Below are positions 17,445 through 26,621 of a stretch of 58,306 nt of DNA, piece after piece; the stretch's first letter is position 1, and each line of letters starts with the position of its first letter. The notes under the pieces are model-generated. The model saw only the letters and a list, made by a program, of their open reading frames with translations. It did no database searches and was not told where the DNA came from. The DNA comes from Opitutia bacterium UBA977. Its GTDB lineage: Bacteria > Verrucomicrobiota > Verrucomicrobiia > Opitutales > Coraliomargaritaceae. The DNA lies in contig DBBT01000090.1 of the NCBI GenBank assembly GCA_002292345.1, positions 1-58,306 on the forward strand, written 5' to 3'. The position numbers and the translations under genes are program-made.

Positions 17445-18473
17445 TTATTCTACACGACCTAAGCGGGGCACGTCCCGACCTTGAATCATCTCCCACAAGC
17501 GATCACGTGTGAGTTTGGACGAGTCTCGGAAATACATCATCTCGGCGTGTTGATCCGCTCGTGCAGGATCGATACGAATCCCCCACAGTGGCACCACCGA
17601 GTCCGGCCACATCGCATAACGAACATCTCCCACTACCAGAGGATCATCCGAATGCAGCGTCACATAACCCTGCGAGAAAAAACGGAAGCGCTCAACGTCT
17701 TTTCCCATTACTGAATCAGGATCAACCAGCGCGGCAGTATTTTTGACCGTAAATACTTTGACTGATTGCCCCTCATAGAGTCGCGGTTCGGCACCAGGAG
17801 CAATCCATACAGCATCGACGTAATAGCGCCCCTCAAAACGATAGATCATGCGCCATAGCATGGTATTCCCAAACGATGGACGAATCGAATACTGCTCGGG
17901 CTGATGGCCGCGCTGTGCAGCAAGATCCTTTGCCACCTGCGTGGCCTTGGAATGCTGGAGGCCACAGAACCCAAAATAAAAGGCGCAAAAAATCAGCGCA
18001 GCCTGCGCAAAGCGCGGACGTCGCAAAGTTAAGGCAAACAAGATCAACAATACCAGCGGCAGCGTAAAAATGGGGTCAATTACCGAAATGATATCCCAGG
18101 ACTCACGAACATCACTGAACGGCCAATACAGCATGGTGCCATAACTAGTGCAGGCATCTAGTATGCCATGCGTTAATGCGCCCAGTACCGCAAAGAGTGC
18201 ACACTGCCGGAAGGGAAGCTTTGAACGAAACAAAAGCAGTTTAAACAGCACTGCTGTGCAGAGTCCAATCAGTGGTGCAACAATCAGTGCATGCGAAAAA
18301 TGCCGATGATATTGTAAGGTCAATAGTGGATCGGCAGCAGAGCGTATCAGCACATCAAGATCAGGAACCGCTCCTGCTACCCCACCAATAAGCACGGCCC
18401 ATCGAACTTGTTCACGCGAGCTAACCGCGACGGCAGCCGCTGCTCCGAGGCTGAATTGTGTGAGAGGATCCAT
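17445..18473 (-). CDS. Membrane-bound metal-dependent hydrolase, YdjM-like
   Basis: A 342-residue protein of the YdjM/YbcI type. The N-terminus MDPLTQFSLGAAAA is typical. Conserved acidic and histidine motifs are GAVPDLDVL near 37, YHRHFSHA near 55, ALTHGILDACTSYG near 99 and DIISVIDPIF near 126. About five membrane segments lie in the first 175 residues, and the last 160 residues form a soluble domain. The function in cells is poorly known. AT-rich TATAAC lies three bases before the ATG; no ribosome-binding site is visible. Confidence 0.85.
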   Translation of the reverse strand: MDPLTQFSLGAAAAVAVSSREQVRWAVLIGGVAGAVPDLDVLIRSAADPLLTLQYHRHFSHALIVAPLIGLCTAVLFKLLLFRSKLPFRQCALFAVLGALTHGILDACTSYGTMLYWPFSDVRESWDIISVIDPIFTLPLVLLILFALTLRRPRFAQAALIFCAFYFGFCGLQHSKATQVAKDLAAQRGHQPEQYSIRPSFGNTMLWRMIYRFEGRYYVDAVWIAPGAEPRLYEGQSVKVFTVKNTAALVDPDSVMGKDVERFRFFSQGYVTLHSDDPLVVGDVRYAMWPDSVVPLWGIRIDPARADQHAEMMYFRDSSKLTRDRLWEMIQGRDVPRLGRVE

Positions 18474-18669
18474 ATTGTTATAAAATAGAAAGTCTCCAAT
18501 TAAGCGCCATCACGAATTTGAACCAATCTCGACCAACCATACGATTGCCTATGAACATATAGATAAATTGCTTGGCGACTGTTGTCGGTGGTGACCATCA
18601 GAGAGTGAATAATCATCTCCCCAAAAGAACGCGATATTAAGAATGGCAGTACGCGTATCAAAATGGCTG

Positions 18670-19551
18670 CTAGAACATTTTCGGCACACCACTTCTATTC
18701 AAGCCATCGGGAATTTTTTCGAGTGGATAGACATCATAGCGATTACTCTTCCCCTCTAAGACATGACCCGGAGATGGTCCGGCTAAGGCTGGTGCAATTC
18801 GTGGGCGTTTCACTACCACTCGATAACGCGCACACGACAACGCCGCGGTCAACAAGCCGTCTGCATCCGTATCTTGCCCGACCAAAGAATGGAAGACACG
18901 CATCTCTTTCTTAACCATCGCACTCTTAATACGCACCGGAAACATCGGGTCGAGATACACCACATCGGGCCGCTCGGACTCTGAGACTTCACGTAAATAA
19001 TTAAGTGAATCCACTTCGACTAATGTCATACGATCCAAAACCTCAACTAAGCCTGCATCTTGCTTCACACCAAAACAACGCGCCTGGGTCATGCCATCTT
19101 CCAGCAATGCACGCACTGCCGGCACGCGCTCCAGTAATCTCATTCGGCAGCCTAGACTCGCCAGCACAAACGCATCACTACCTAGCCCCGCAGTCGCATC
19201 CAATACCCACGGATACACACCACTGCGCACCCCGACCGCCTTCGCAATCATTTGTCCTTTGCCGCCGCCTTGCTTACGCCGATAGGTCACTGTTGACCGA
19301 TGGAAATCAGCTCGAATACTCAACCGACTCACGCCCCCAACGGCGTGTAACACCAAGCCATCACTGTCTAAAACAAAAACGAACGCCTCACCTTCGCCAG
19401 TGCACTGTGCCAACAAAAAACGCTGTAACGCCTTTGGCTTAGCTGCCGCCACTGAGCAGCCATCGACACAGGGCAGTTCAAGCCGATCGGCCCACTGCTG
19501 GGCAGCCGCCTGGAGCCCAGTATCTAAATATACGAGTGATGACAGTTTCAT
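18670..19551 (-). CDS. rsmJ: 16S rRNA (guanine-N2)-methyltransferase RsmJ-like
   Basis: A 293-residue SAM-dependent methyltransferase. The SAM-binding motif is WVLDATAGLGSDAFVLASLG and the catalytic/base-binding motif is VVYLDPMFPVR; the C-terminal VVVKRPRIAPAL is also typical of RsmJ (YhiQ), which methylates G1516 of 16S rRNA. The start at 19551 (MKLSSLVYLD) is preferred over 19563 because GGTGAGG lies at a usable distance upstream. It stands alone, with gaps on both sides. Confidence 0.9.
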   Translation of the reverse strand: MKLSSLVYLDTGLQAAAQQWADRLELPCVDGCSVAAAKPKALQRFLLAQCTGEGEAFVFVLDSDGLVLHAVGGVSRLSIRADFHRSTVTYRRKQGGGKGQMIAKAVGVRSGVYPWVLDATAGLGSDAFVLASLGCRMRLLERVPAVRALLEDGMTQARCFGVKQDAGLVEVLDRMTLVEVDSLNYLREVSESERPDVVYLDPMFPVRIKSAMVKKEMRVFHSLVGQDTDADGLLTAALSCARYRVVVKRPRIAPALAGPSPGHVLEGKSNRYDVYPLEKIPDGLNRSGVPKMF

Positions 19552-19563
19552 GAGACGATGCAC

Positions 19564-19974
19564 CTCACCTTGCTGCGCTGCTGCGTAATCTCCAAGTGCA
19601 AAATACCATCACTTCATCAACTGGCACCAAGCGCACGAACTAGCTAAGTCGATTCATTTTGCTCAGTCGCGGCGTCGACAAAGCCCTATTCTACGTAGTC
19701 GAAAAAACAGGAATTCGAGTTAATTTGTACTCCATACTTCGAATAAACGATCATCCCAGGCCACTTTCTAATTACTTATCCTAGCGACTCGCGCACTGTT
19801 GATTACAAAATTCCTGCACCACGCCCACACCAATATAATACTACCTAAACAGAGTGAGCAGTAATAAAAAAAGGCAAACTAAGGCTAACACAAAATCATA
19901 CCGACAAGCTCGGCCACTCGATCGTACATGCAAAAAGGTTGCGGCTCCTCGTTCAACCACCTTACCTAGTCACT
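19564..19974. other. 411-base intergenic region, nothing recognised
   Basis: Between the divergent rsmJ and mscS genes. It has a TATAAT at 19832-19837 but no good -35 at a usual distance. No RNA gene, terminator or coding frame could be supported. Confidence 0.4.
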
Positions 19975-21249
19975 ATGACTTTACTCGATAACTGGCGCGC
20001 GCTGCTCGTGCAAAGCGATACCATCCATCTTCAAGACCTGTGGCAACTCATTGTAGTCATCGCCCTCTTTGCCATCAGCTCGAAAACATTCGGAGCGAAA
20101 GCCAACACGGTCGTCATCACACGCAGTACTCCGGCGCTCTGGCTCAAGCGCAACCGCTGCTTTCTCGCCTTATGGGCTGCCATCATCCTGTCTTGGGGAA
20201 TTTGTACCTTAATACCAATCGACGCTCCCATCTTTAGCTTCTTCAGTTTACTCGGCGTAATATGGTTAATAATCGGTCTGCTCACCAGCCTCATCCCTGC
20301 ACCGTTCTGGTCCAAATCCGTCGCTGCAGTGTGCTATTTAACCTCAGCGATGCTAAGCCTCTCATTGGTCGATGATGGTATTGATACATTACAAGATCTA
20401 CGTGTTACAATCGGCACGTCGACCATCTCCGCATGGGGAATCCTGTCTGGTATACTTGCCTTTGCATTCACCATGTGGGCGTGCCTCGCCGTGGCACGAA
20501 TCATCGAGACTCAAATACAGAAAGTACCTGGTCTCAGCCCCTCCCTAAAAGTACTGATAGCCAAGATTGTTCGCATCGTTTTTATCGTTGTCGCTACCGC
20601 TGTGTCACTCAGTTCGATGGGCATCGATTTATCTGCTCTTACTGTGCTCGGTGGTGCCATCGGCTTAGGCCTCGGCTTCGGTCTGCAAAAAGTTGTTTCC
20701 AACTTCATCAGCGGCATTTTACTGCTAGTCGATAATTCCATCAAACCTGGCGATGTAATCGAAATCGCTGGGACCTATGGCTGGATCAATAACCTGCGGG
20801 CGCGCTATGCGTCTGTTATCACACGCGACGGCACTGAACACCTGATCCCGAACGAAGATTTAATTACACAACGTGTGATCAATTGGACTTTTACCAATAA
20901 CCTCGTACGCATGAAAGTGCCCATCGGCGTGTCCTATGATTCAGACCCGCATCAATGCCTTGAGCTAGTCATTGCAGCTGCGCAATCGGTTGACCGCGTC
21001 TTATCAAAGCCCACACCTGTTTGCCATGTACTCGGATTCGGTGATAGCTCAATCGATCTCGAACTACGCTTCTGGATCTCAGATCCCACTAACGGCGTGG
21101 CCAATGTAAAAAGCCAGGTGCTGCTCAACATTTGGGATACGTTTAAAGAGAACAATATCGAGATCCCTTACCCACAAAGTGATCTACACATTCGCTCAAG
21201 CGATATCGACATGTCTTCAACAGAGCCATTCATCGGCCCAGACAAGTAA
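19975..21249 (+). CDS. mscS: Small-conductance mechanosensitive channel (MscS family)
   Basis: A 424-residue membrane protein from the ATG at 19975 (the frame opens at 19939). Five or so hydrophobic helices precede the pore helix, which has the MscS pattern [19 protein letters not shown], then the beta domain motif KPGDVIEI and the family stretch [16 protein letters not shown]. It opens under membrane tension to release solutes on osmotic downshock. The extra N-terminal helices make it longer than E. coli MscS (286 residues). The gene for the TlyA-like methyltransferase follows after 34 bases. Confidence 0.93.
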   Translation: MTLLDNWRALLVQSDTIHLQDLWQLIVVIALFAISSKTFGAKANTVVITRSTPALWLKRNRCFLALWAAIILSWGICTLIPIDAPIFSFFSLLGVIWLIIGLLTSLIPAPFWSKSVAAVCYLTSAMLSLSLVDDGIDTLQDLRVTIGTSTISAWGILSGILAFAFTMWACLAVARIIETQIQKVPGLSPSLKVLIAKIVRIVFIVVATAVSLSSMGIDLSALTVLGGAIGLGLGFGLQKVVSNFISGILLLVDNSIKPGDVIEIAGTYGWINNLRARYASVITRDGTEHLIPNEDLITQRVINWTFTNNLVRMKVPIGVSYDSDPHQCLELVIAAAQSVDRVLSKPTPVCHVLGFGDSSIDLELRFWISDPTNGVANVKSQVLLNIWDTFKENNIEIPYPQSDLHIRSSDIDMSSTEPFIGPDK

Positions 21250-21283
21250 GACAGTCCTGCGGGCGACACGCCCTCGAATCCAC

Positions 21284-22039
21284 ATGCCCACCGTTAAGAA
21301 AATCCGCCTCGACGAACTACTCGTCGCTCAAGGACTAGCCGACACTCGCTCGCGCGCCAAAGCGCTGATCCTAGCAGGTAAAGTCAAGCTCGGCACCGAT
21401 CGTCTGGATAAGCCAGGCCGCAGTCTACCTACCGATGCGCCTATTGAAGTCGAATCCCCCCCTCGTTTCGTCAGTCGAGGTGGAGAAAAACTTGAAGGCT
21501 TTCTAGATCAATTCAAAATTGATGTCACTGGACTGCGCCACCTCGACGTAGGCGCCTCTACTGGCGGCTTTACTGATTGCTGCCTCCAACGCGGCACGAT
21601 CAGCGCAACGTGTGTCGATGTTGGCCGCGCACAGATGCACAACCAGCTTATCCAAGACCAGCGCGTCACTAATATCGAGAAGACCAATGCGCGCTACCTA
21701 CAGATCGGCGACTTGCCTTTCGATAATTATCCACTGATCGTCATGGATCTTTCCTTTATTTCGCTCACCAAAGTACTGCCAGCAGTATGGCAATTCCTCG
21801 CGCCAGAAGGCCGTCTGATCGCTCTGGTAAAACCACAATTCGAAGCCGAAAAGCACGAAGTTGATGCCGGCCGAGGCATCATCCGTGACGAAGTAATCCA
21901 ACAGCGAATCTTGGCAAGCATCCAATCTTTCGCCCTCGAGCAACTCATCGGTGCCACACTCATCGGCACAATGGACTCGCCGATCAAAGGCACTGATGGC
22001 AACCGCGAATTCTTAATCGGACTTACTCGACGAAGTTAA
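21284..22039 (+). CDS. tlyA: TlyA-family rRNA 2'-O-methyltransferase (hemolysin A type)
   Basis: A 251-residue protein with an N-terminal S4 RNA-binding domain ([23 protein letters not shown]) and a FtsJ-like SAM domain ([43 protein letters not shown]). TlyA proteins methylate ribosomal RNA, although many were first named hemolysins. The frame is open back to 21179 inside mscS; the start at 21284 ([13 protein letters not shown]) matches the family. It is probably co-transcribed with mscS, a chance pairing as far as I can tell. Confidence 0.92.
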   Translation: MPTVKKIRLDELLVAQGLADTRSRAKALILAGKVKLGTDRLDKPGRSLPTDAPIEVESPPRFVSRGGEKLEGFLDQFKIDVTGLRHLDVGASTGGFTDCCLQRGTISATCVDVGRAQMHNQLIQDQRVTNIEKTNARYLQIGDLPFDNYPLIVMDLSFISLTKVLPAVWQFLAPEGRLIALVKPQFEAEKHEVDAGRGIIRDEVIQQRILASIQSFALEQLIGATLIGTMDSPIKGTDGNREFLIGLTRRS

Positions 22040-22184
22040 TACTCTGGAGATATGCTCAATAACATTGGGGGATGCATACCTGAGACTACGCTTCATACCA
22101 CTGATTAATATTGATCGGTTCACGAGCAAACATGTCATTCATTGAAAAGCCGTTCAACGCGCCGCACTCAACTGCCAAATCAGC

Positions 22185-23234
22185 TTACCCTCGCACTGCT
22201 GGTTGGTGCTGACTCATGCAATGAATCGCTCCACCTTCGCGGACGATGTCGCAGCAATCGAAGCCGACAACCTCACGACTCGGATAACAATCGGCAATAA
22301 TCTGCAAGGCTTCGGCATCGCGCTGTGGCTGCCCGTACGTCGGCACGAGCACCGCGCCATTAAGAACCAGATAGTTGATATAGCTCGCGGCAAGACGCGT
22401 ACCATTCAGATAGATCGGTTCTGGCAAAGGCAGCGAAACGGACGCATACGGCTGCCCCGTCGGCGTTCTGAAGGCTTGAATTCGCTGTGTGTTCTCACTC
22501 AACGCGGCGAAATTGTCGTCTCCAGAATCAGCGACCGACGCCATCAAGATACCATCATCCTTAAAGAATCGTGCGAGATTATCGACATGCCCATCAGTAT
22601 CATCTCCGACGAGACCATCTTGTAGCCAGAGCACTTCGTTGATCCCCAGCCCAGCCGCGAGGCGTGCTTCGATCTGCTGTTTGCGCATTTCGCCATTGCG
22701 ATTTAGGTTCAGTAGTACCAGCTCGGTAGTCAAAAGCTGACCAGCTCCATTACTCTCAATCGCGCCCCCTTCGAGAACTGTATCAAACACAAATCGACGC
22801 ACGCCGACTTGATCGGCGATCCAAGCTGGCGCATTGTTGTCTTTTTGCTGCAAAGGGAACTTATTACCCCAGGCATTGTAAGTCCAATCAGTGATACACA
22901 GTTCGGTGCCATCCTCGTTCAGTAAAAATAGCGGACCATAATCACGACACCATACATCATCTGTCTGATAGTTGTAGAGTGTCACGTCGCGGGCATCTCC
23001 GGCCTTTGCCATCAGTGCTTGCAGATCGGCTTGCGCAGATTCTGGGCAAAGCACACACACCGGTTGAAAACGAGCGGCGAGCACGTACAGGGCTGCGAGC
23101 TGCTCACGCACCTGCGGCAAGACGCCTGCCCACAGATCGTCACGCATCGGCCATGCAAACCAGACCGCTGCTTGCGGCTCCCAGTCAGCGGGGAAGCGAT
23201 AGCCTAATTCTTTGGGCGTGCTCAAGGCTTTCAT
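22185..23234 (-). CDS. aguA: Agmatine deiminase AguA
   Basis: A 349-residue enzyme of the guanidino-group hydrolase fold, converting agmatine to N-carbamoylputrescine. Motifs include WFAWPMRDDLW near the start, the DDVWCRDYGP active-site segment, VLEGGAIESNGAG, DDTDGHVDN and the catalytic Cys339 in EGGAIHCMSQHQP. Full length for the family. Together with the aguB gene 67 bases upstream it forms the complete agmatine to putrescine route. Confidence 0.95.
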   Translation of the reverse strand: MKALSTPKELGYRFPADWEPQAAVWFAWPMRDDLWAGVLPQVREQLAALYVLAARFQPVCVLCPESAQADLQALMAKAGDARDVTLYNYQTDDVWCRDYGPLFLLNEDGTELCITDWTYNAWGNKFPLQQKDNNAPAWIADQVGVRRFVFDTVLEGGAIESNGAGQLLTTELVLLNLNRNGEMRKQQIEARLAAGLGINEVLWLQDGLVGDDTDGHVDNLARFFKDDGILMASVADSGDDNFAALSENTQRIQAFRTPTGQPYASVSLPLPEPIYLNGTRLAASYINYLVLNGAVLVPTYGQPQRDAEALQIIADCYPSREVVGFDCCDIVREGGAIHCMSQHQPAVRG

Positions 23235-23301
23235 GTAGAGATTCCTAAATGATGCGTGTCTTTACGCAAATTAATAACAGCAGCACAAACGATCCGTGCA
23301 C

Positions 23302-24192
23302 TTAATCTTCGTCGATCATACGTCGGGTCAAGCCGTCGAAGCTATCAATTCGACGATCGCGGAAAAAGGGCCAGTTTCGGCGCATATTTTCCAATGCTTT
23401 CAAATCGCAATCCGCCAAGACTAGCGCTTCTGCATCGACTGGTGCGCGCTCCAGCACCTGCCCATAAAAATTGGACACGAAGGATTGCCCCCAAAATTCA
23501 GTGCCAGCCTCGGTGCCAGTGCGATTAACCGCCGCCACGTAGCATCCATTAGCCACCGCATGTCCGCGTTGCACGGTTTCCCACGCGGTGTGTTGGGCTA
23601 CACCTAGTTCGGCCTTCTCCTCGGCGAGCCAACCAATCGCAGTCGGATAAAATAAAATTTCCGCGCCTGCCAGCGCTGCCAAGCGAGCGGCTTCTGGATA
23701 CCATTGATCCCAGCAAATAAGTACCGAAATTTTACCAAAACGTGTGTCCCAGACCTTGTAACCCAGATCACCCGGTGTGAAGTAGAATTTCTCTTCAAAA
23801 CCGGGGTCCTGCGGGATGTGCATCTTTCGATACTTACCGAGATACGAGCCATCAGCGTCAATCACCGCAGCCGTGTTATGATATACACCTGAAGCGCGTC
23901 GCTCAAACAACGATCCAATAATTACCACTTCCAATTCCCTCGCCACTCTGGCCAGCGAATCCGTAGTGGGGCCAGGAATCGGCTCCGCCAAGTCGAAATA
24001 TTCCGCATCCTGAGTCCGACAAAAATAAGGAGACGTAAACAACTCCTGCGTGCAGATAATCTGCGCGCCGCCAGCTGCAGCCTTCCTTATTTTTTCAATC
24101 GTATAGGCAAGATTGGCCGCATTCGATCCTTGCTCACGAACCTGAATCAGTCCGATACGCACGGTGCGATCAGTTAAAGCCGCTGCTGCCAT
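23302..24192 (-). CDS. aguB: N-carbamoylputrescine amidase AguB
   Basis: A 296-residue nitrilase-superfamily hydrolase that releases putrescine, CO2 and ammonia. The catalytic triad is E50 in CTQELF, K123 in YRKMHIP and C160 in VLICWDQWYPE. The segment EKFYFTPGDLGYKVW is typical of the AguB branch. It starts ten bases after the hisG stop and precedes aguA on the same strand, so hisG-aguB-aguA look like one transcription unit. The polyamine pair is a functional unit; the link with hisG is positional only. Confidence 0.95.
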   Translation of the reverse strand: MAAAALTDRTVRIGLIQVREQGSNAANLAYTIEKIRKAAAGGAQIICTQELFTSPYFCRTQDAEYFDLAEPIPGPTTDSLARVARELEVVIIGSLFERRASGVYHNTAAVIDADGSYLGKYRKMHIPQDPGFEEKFYFTPGDLGYKVWDTRFGKISVLICWDQWYPEAARLAALAGAEILFYPTAIGWLAEEKAELGVAQHTAWETVQRGHAVANGCYVAAVNRTGTEAGTEFWGQSFVSNFYGQVLERAPVDAEALVLADCDLKALENMRRNWPFFRDRRIDSFDGLTRRMIDED

Positions 24193-24201
24193 ACACTGAA
24201 G

Positions 24202-25083
24202 CTAGTAAACAACCTTATTAAGTGGATACTCAATAATCCCCTCAGCACCATGTGCCTTCAATGCAGGGATCAGCTCACGCGACACATTCTCATCGATAAT
24301 CGTATCAATTGCGACCCAAGCTTCGTCGGTAAGGCGGTTGATTGTTGGATTGCGCAGTGCTGGCAATTCTTTGAGAAGCGCATCGAGCTTTACTTTCTCG
24401 ATGTTGAGCTTCAAGCCCACCTTTGAGTGGGCTTCCAGCGCCGCTTGCAACAGCATCGCAATATTTTCAATCTTCTTGCGCTTCGCGGGGTTCTCCCACG
24501 CCGCCCGGTTCGCAATCAGTACAGTGTTGGTATAAAGAAGTGTATCGACGATACGTAGATTATTTGCACGCAGCGAATTACCAGTCTCCGTAAGATCCAC
24601 AATCGCATCGACCAAATCCGGCACCTTTACTTCAGTCGCACCCCAAGAGAATTCGACTTCGGCGTTCACACCGTGGTCTTTCAGGTATTGGCCAGTGATA
24701 TTAATGACCTCAGTGGCGATACGCTTGCCTTCCAGGTCCTTAACAGTCTGCACTGAGGAGGCGGCTGGCACTGCAATGACCCACTTCGAACGGCGGTTCG
24801 ATGCGCGACTGTAAACCAAATCACACACTTCGATCACGTCCGAAGCGTTCTCACGCACCCAGTCTTGACCAGTCAGGCCACAATCAAAGTATCCGTGCTC
24901 GACGTAGCGACTCACTTCTTGTGCACGCACAAAGCGACCGTCCAACTCTGCATCGTCAAAAGACGGACGATACGAGCGGGAACTCTTGGTAATACCGAAA
25001 CCAGCTTTGGCAAAAAGCTTGATTGTGGAATCTTCAAGACTGCCTTTAGGCAATCCGAGCATGAGTAATGGTGTCTTATCCAT
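24202..25083 (-). CDS. hisG: ATP phosphoribosyltransferase HisG, long form
   Basis: A 293-residue enzyme for the first step of histidine synthesis, joining ATP and PRPP. It shows [46 protein letters not shown] and the phosphate-binding [19 protein letters not shown]. The C-terminal ~80 residues ([20 protein letters not shown]...) are the regulatory domain of the long form, which is feedback inhibited by histidine and does not need HisZ. The frame is open to 25119, but the start at 25083 fits the family. A 10-bp inverted repeat lies upstream at 25164-25199. Confidence 0.95.
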   Translation of the reverse strand: MDKTPLLMLGLPKGSLEDSTIKLFAKAGFGITKSSRSYRPSFDDAELDGRFVRAQEVSRYVEHGYFDCGLTGQDWVRENASDVIEVCDLVYSRASNRRSKWVIAVPAASSVQTVKDLEGKRIATEVINITGQYLKDHGVNAEVEFSWGATEVKVPDLVDAIVDLTETGNSLRANNLRIVDTLLYTNTVLIANRAAWENPAKRKKIENIAMLLQAALEAHSKVGLKLNIEKVKLDALLKELPALRNPTINRLTDEAWVAIDTIIDENVSRELIPALKAHGAEGIIEYPLNKVVY

Positions 25084-25163
25084 AGGGGCAGAGAACTTGA
25101 AGCAGGATGTCGCTGGCACAAGGAAAATTTCCGTTAATCAGACCACTGGAAATGAAATAAATA

Positions 25164-25199
25164 ATTGTAAAAACATCTTTTTAGCGGTATTTTTACAAT
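25164..25199. promoter_or_regulatory. Perfect 10-bp inverted repeat in the divergent hisG-bcp region
   Basis: ATTGTAAAAA (25164-25173) and TTTTTACAAT (25190-25199), separated by 16 bases, between the starts of hisG (25083) and bcp (25223). Position and symmetry suggest an operator shared by the two divergent genes. It could also form an AT-rich hairpin, but no U-tract follows. Confidence 0.45.
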
Positions 25200-25222
25200 C
25201 TGCAGCCTTCTGTTATTATACA

Positions 25223-25699
25223 ATGCCCCCTCCCATTCCACTGTCATCAGGACAAAAAGCTCCCGCTTTCAGCTATACTGAAGACGGGGCGACGATTCAT
25301 AATAGTGAAATCACTAGCCCCTATCTTATCTATTTCTACCCGAAGGACGACACCCCGGGCTGCACAAAAGAGGCCTGCGCGATTCGCGATGCTTGGGCAG
25401 ACTTTGGAGCGGCTGGCCTGAAAGTTATTGGGGTGAGCAAAGATTCCGAGCGCTCACACAAAAAATTCCAAGACAAATACGCGCTACCCTTCCCCCTGAT
25501 TGCTGATACTGAACTTGAATTGGCAAATGACTTTGGCGTAGTCGGTGAGAAGCAATTTATGGGCCGCACCTATGATGGCATCCACCGAATGTCCTTCCTC
25601 ATCGACGCAGGCGGCACTATTTTAACAAGCTACCCTAAAGTAAAACCTGAGGCACATGCCGCCCAAGTATTAGAAGACTTCTCTCTGTTAACTTCTTGA
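25223..25699 (+). CDS. bcp: Thioredoxin-dependent thiol peroxidase (Bcp/PrxQ)
   Basis: A 158-residue peroxiredoxin that reduces hydrogen peroxide and organic peroxides with thioredoxin. The peroxidatic Cys47 and resolving Cys52 are in YPKDDTPGCTKEACAIRD, the PrxQ pattern of two Cys five residues apart. The frame runs upstream to 24986 across the divergent region, but homology starts at MPPPIPLSSGQKAPAF (25223). AT-rich TATTAT is only three bases before the ATG; there is no ribosome-binding site. The response regulator gene starts one base after its stop. Confidence 0.95.
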   Translation: MPPPIPLSSGQKAPAFSYTEDGATIHNSEITSPYLIYFYPKDDTPGCTKEACAIRDAWADFGAAGLKVIGVSKDSERSHKKFQDKYALPFPLIADTELELANDFGVVGEKQFMGRTYDGIHRMSFLIDAGGTILTSYPKVKPEAHAAQVLEDFSLLTS

Positions 25700-25700
25700 T

Positions 25701-26447
25701 ATGAACAATCAACCCAAACCACTCATCATCATCATTGAGGACGACAACGACCTCGCCACTGTAATCGCCACTCACTTGGAATTAGCTGGCATGCAAAGCC
25801 AGATCTGTAACGAAGCCGCACACGCCGCGCGTTATCTAAAAAGTAACTTTGCAAACTTACTGCTACTGGATGTGCACTTGCCCGACTCGACAGGCTTTGC
25901 TCTAATGGATGACTTACGCAGAAGTGGAATCATTACTCCGGTCATTTTTCTTACAGGAGAAAACGCTGAACTTAAAAAAGTAAAGGCCCTTGATATGGGC
26001 GGTGATGACTACATCACCAAACCTTTTAGTTATCCCGAACTGATCGCACGTATTAATGCAGTTCTGCGGCGAGCCGAGACAATCAACGATTCGAAGATCA
26101 CTCAGAATACAACGACCACAGATGAGCCATTTTCTTTCTGCGGAGCGAAAGTCAACCCGCCACGCTTGGAAGTACAATTTCCGGATGGTGAAGCCGAAAG
26201 TATCGGTCGTAAAGAGCTCGGCATATTCTCTTATCTCGCTGCGCACCCGAACAGCGTACTAACACGCAAGAATTTAATCCACTCGGTCTGGGGGATTCAT
26301 GCCGACGTGCGCAGTCGATCACTCGATCAATACATCGTAAAAATCCGTGACCTCTACAAGCGCCACGGTCTCACCCTCGATGCGTTCCGAACGGTGCACG
26401 GCGTGGGTTACATTTACGACACTGAGGATAGTGCCACTGAAGTATAG
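25701..26447 (+). CDS. OmpR/PhoB-family response regulator, no partner kinase nearby
   Basis: A 248-residue protein. The receiver domain covers residues about 8-125 with acidic pocket D14 D15, phospho-acceptor D57 in LLLLDVHLP, the T in FLTGEN and the conserved Lys in YITKPF. After a linker (NDSKITQNTTTTD), residues about 145-240 are a winged-helix DNA-binding domain (RKELGIFSYLAAHPNSVLTR, then VWG... and TVHGVGYIYD). No histidine kinase lies next to it. It is tightly linked to bcp, so it may respond to redox or envelope stress, but that is only positional inference. Confidence 0.93.
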   Translation: MNNQPKPLIIIIEDDNDLATVIATHLELAGMQSQICNEAAHAARYLKSNFANLLLLDVHLPDSTGFALMDDLRRSGIITPVIFLTGENAELKKVKALDMGGDDYITKPFSYPELIARINAVLRRAETINDSKITQNTTTTDEPFSFCGAKVNPPRLEVQFPDGEAESIGRKELGIFSYLAAHPNSVLTRKNLIHSVWGIHADVRSRSLDQYIVKIRDLYKRHGLTLDAFRTVHGVGYIYDTEDSATEV

Positions 26448-26621
26448 TCGAATTCGACGCGATCTTCGATGGAAATCCAGTTCTACAGGATAATGCGTTA
26501 CCGTTGTGCCATTATGCCGTGCAACTGATCAGGCTTCCATGCGGCGGCTACGTTTCTAGCCTTCTGCTCGAGAAAAGAACCCTCGACTACATTCTTTAGA
26601 ATACCATGAGGCATCGTTCGA

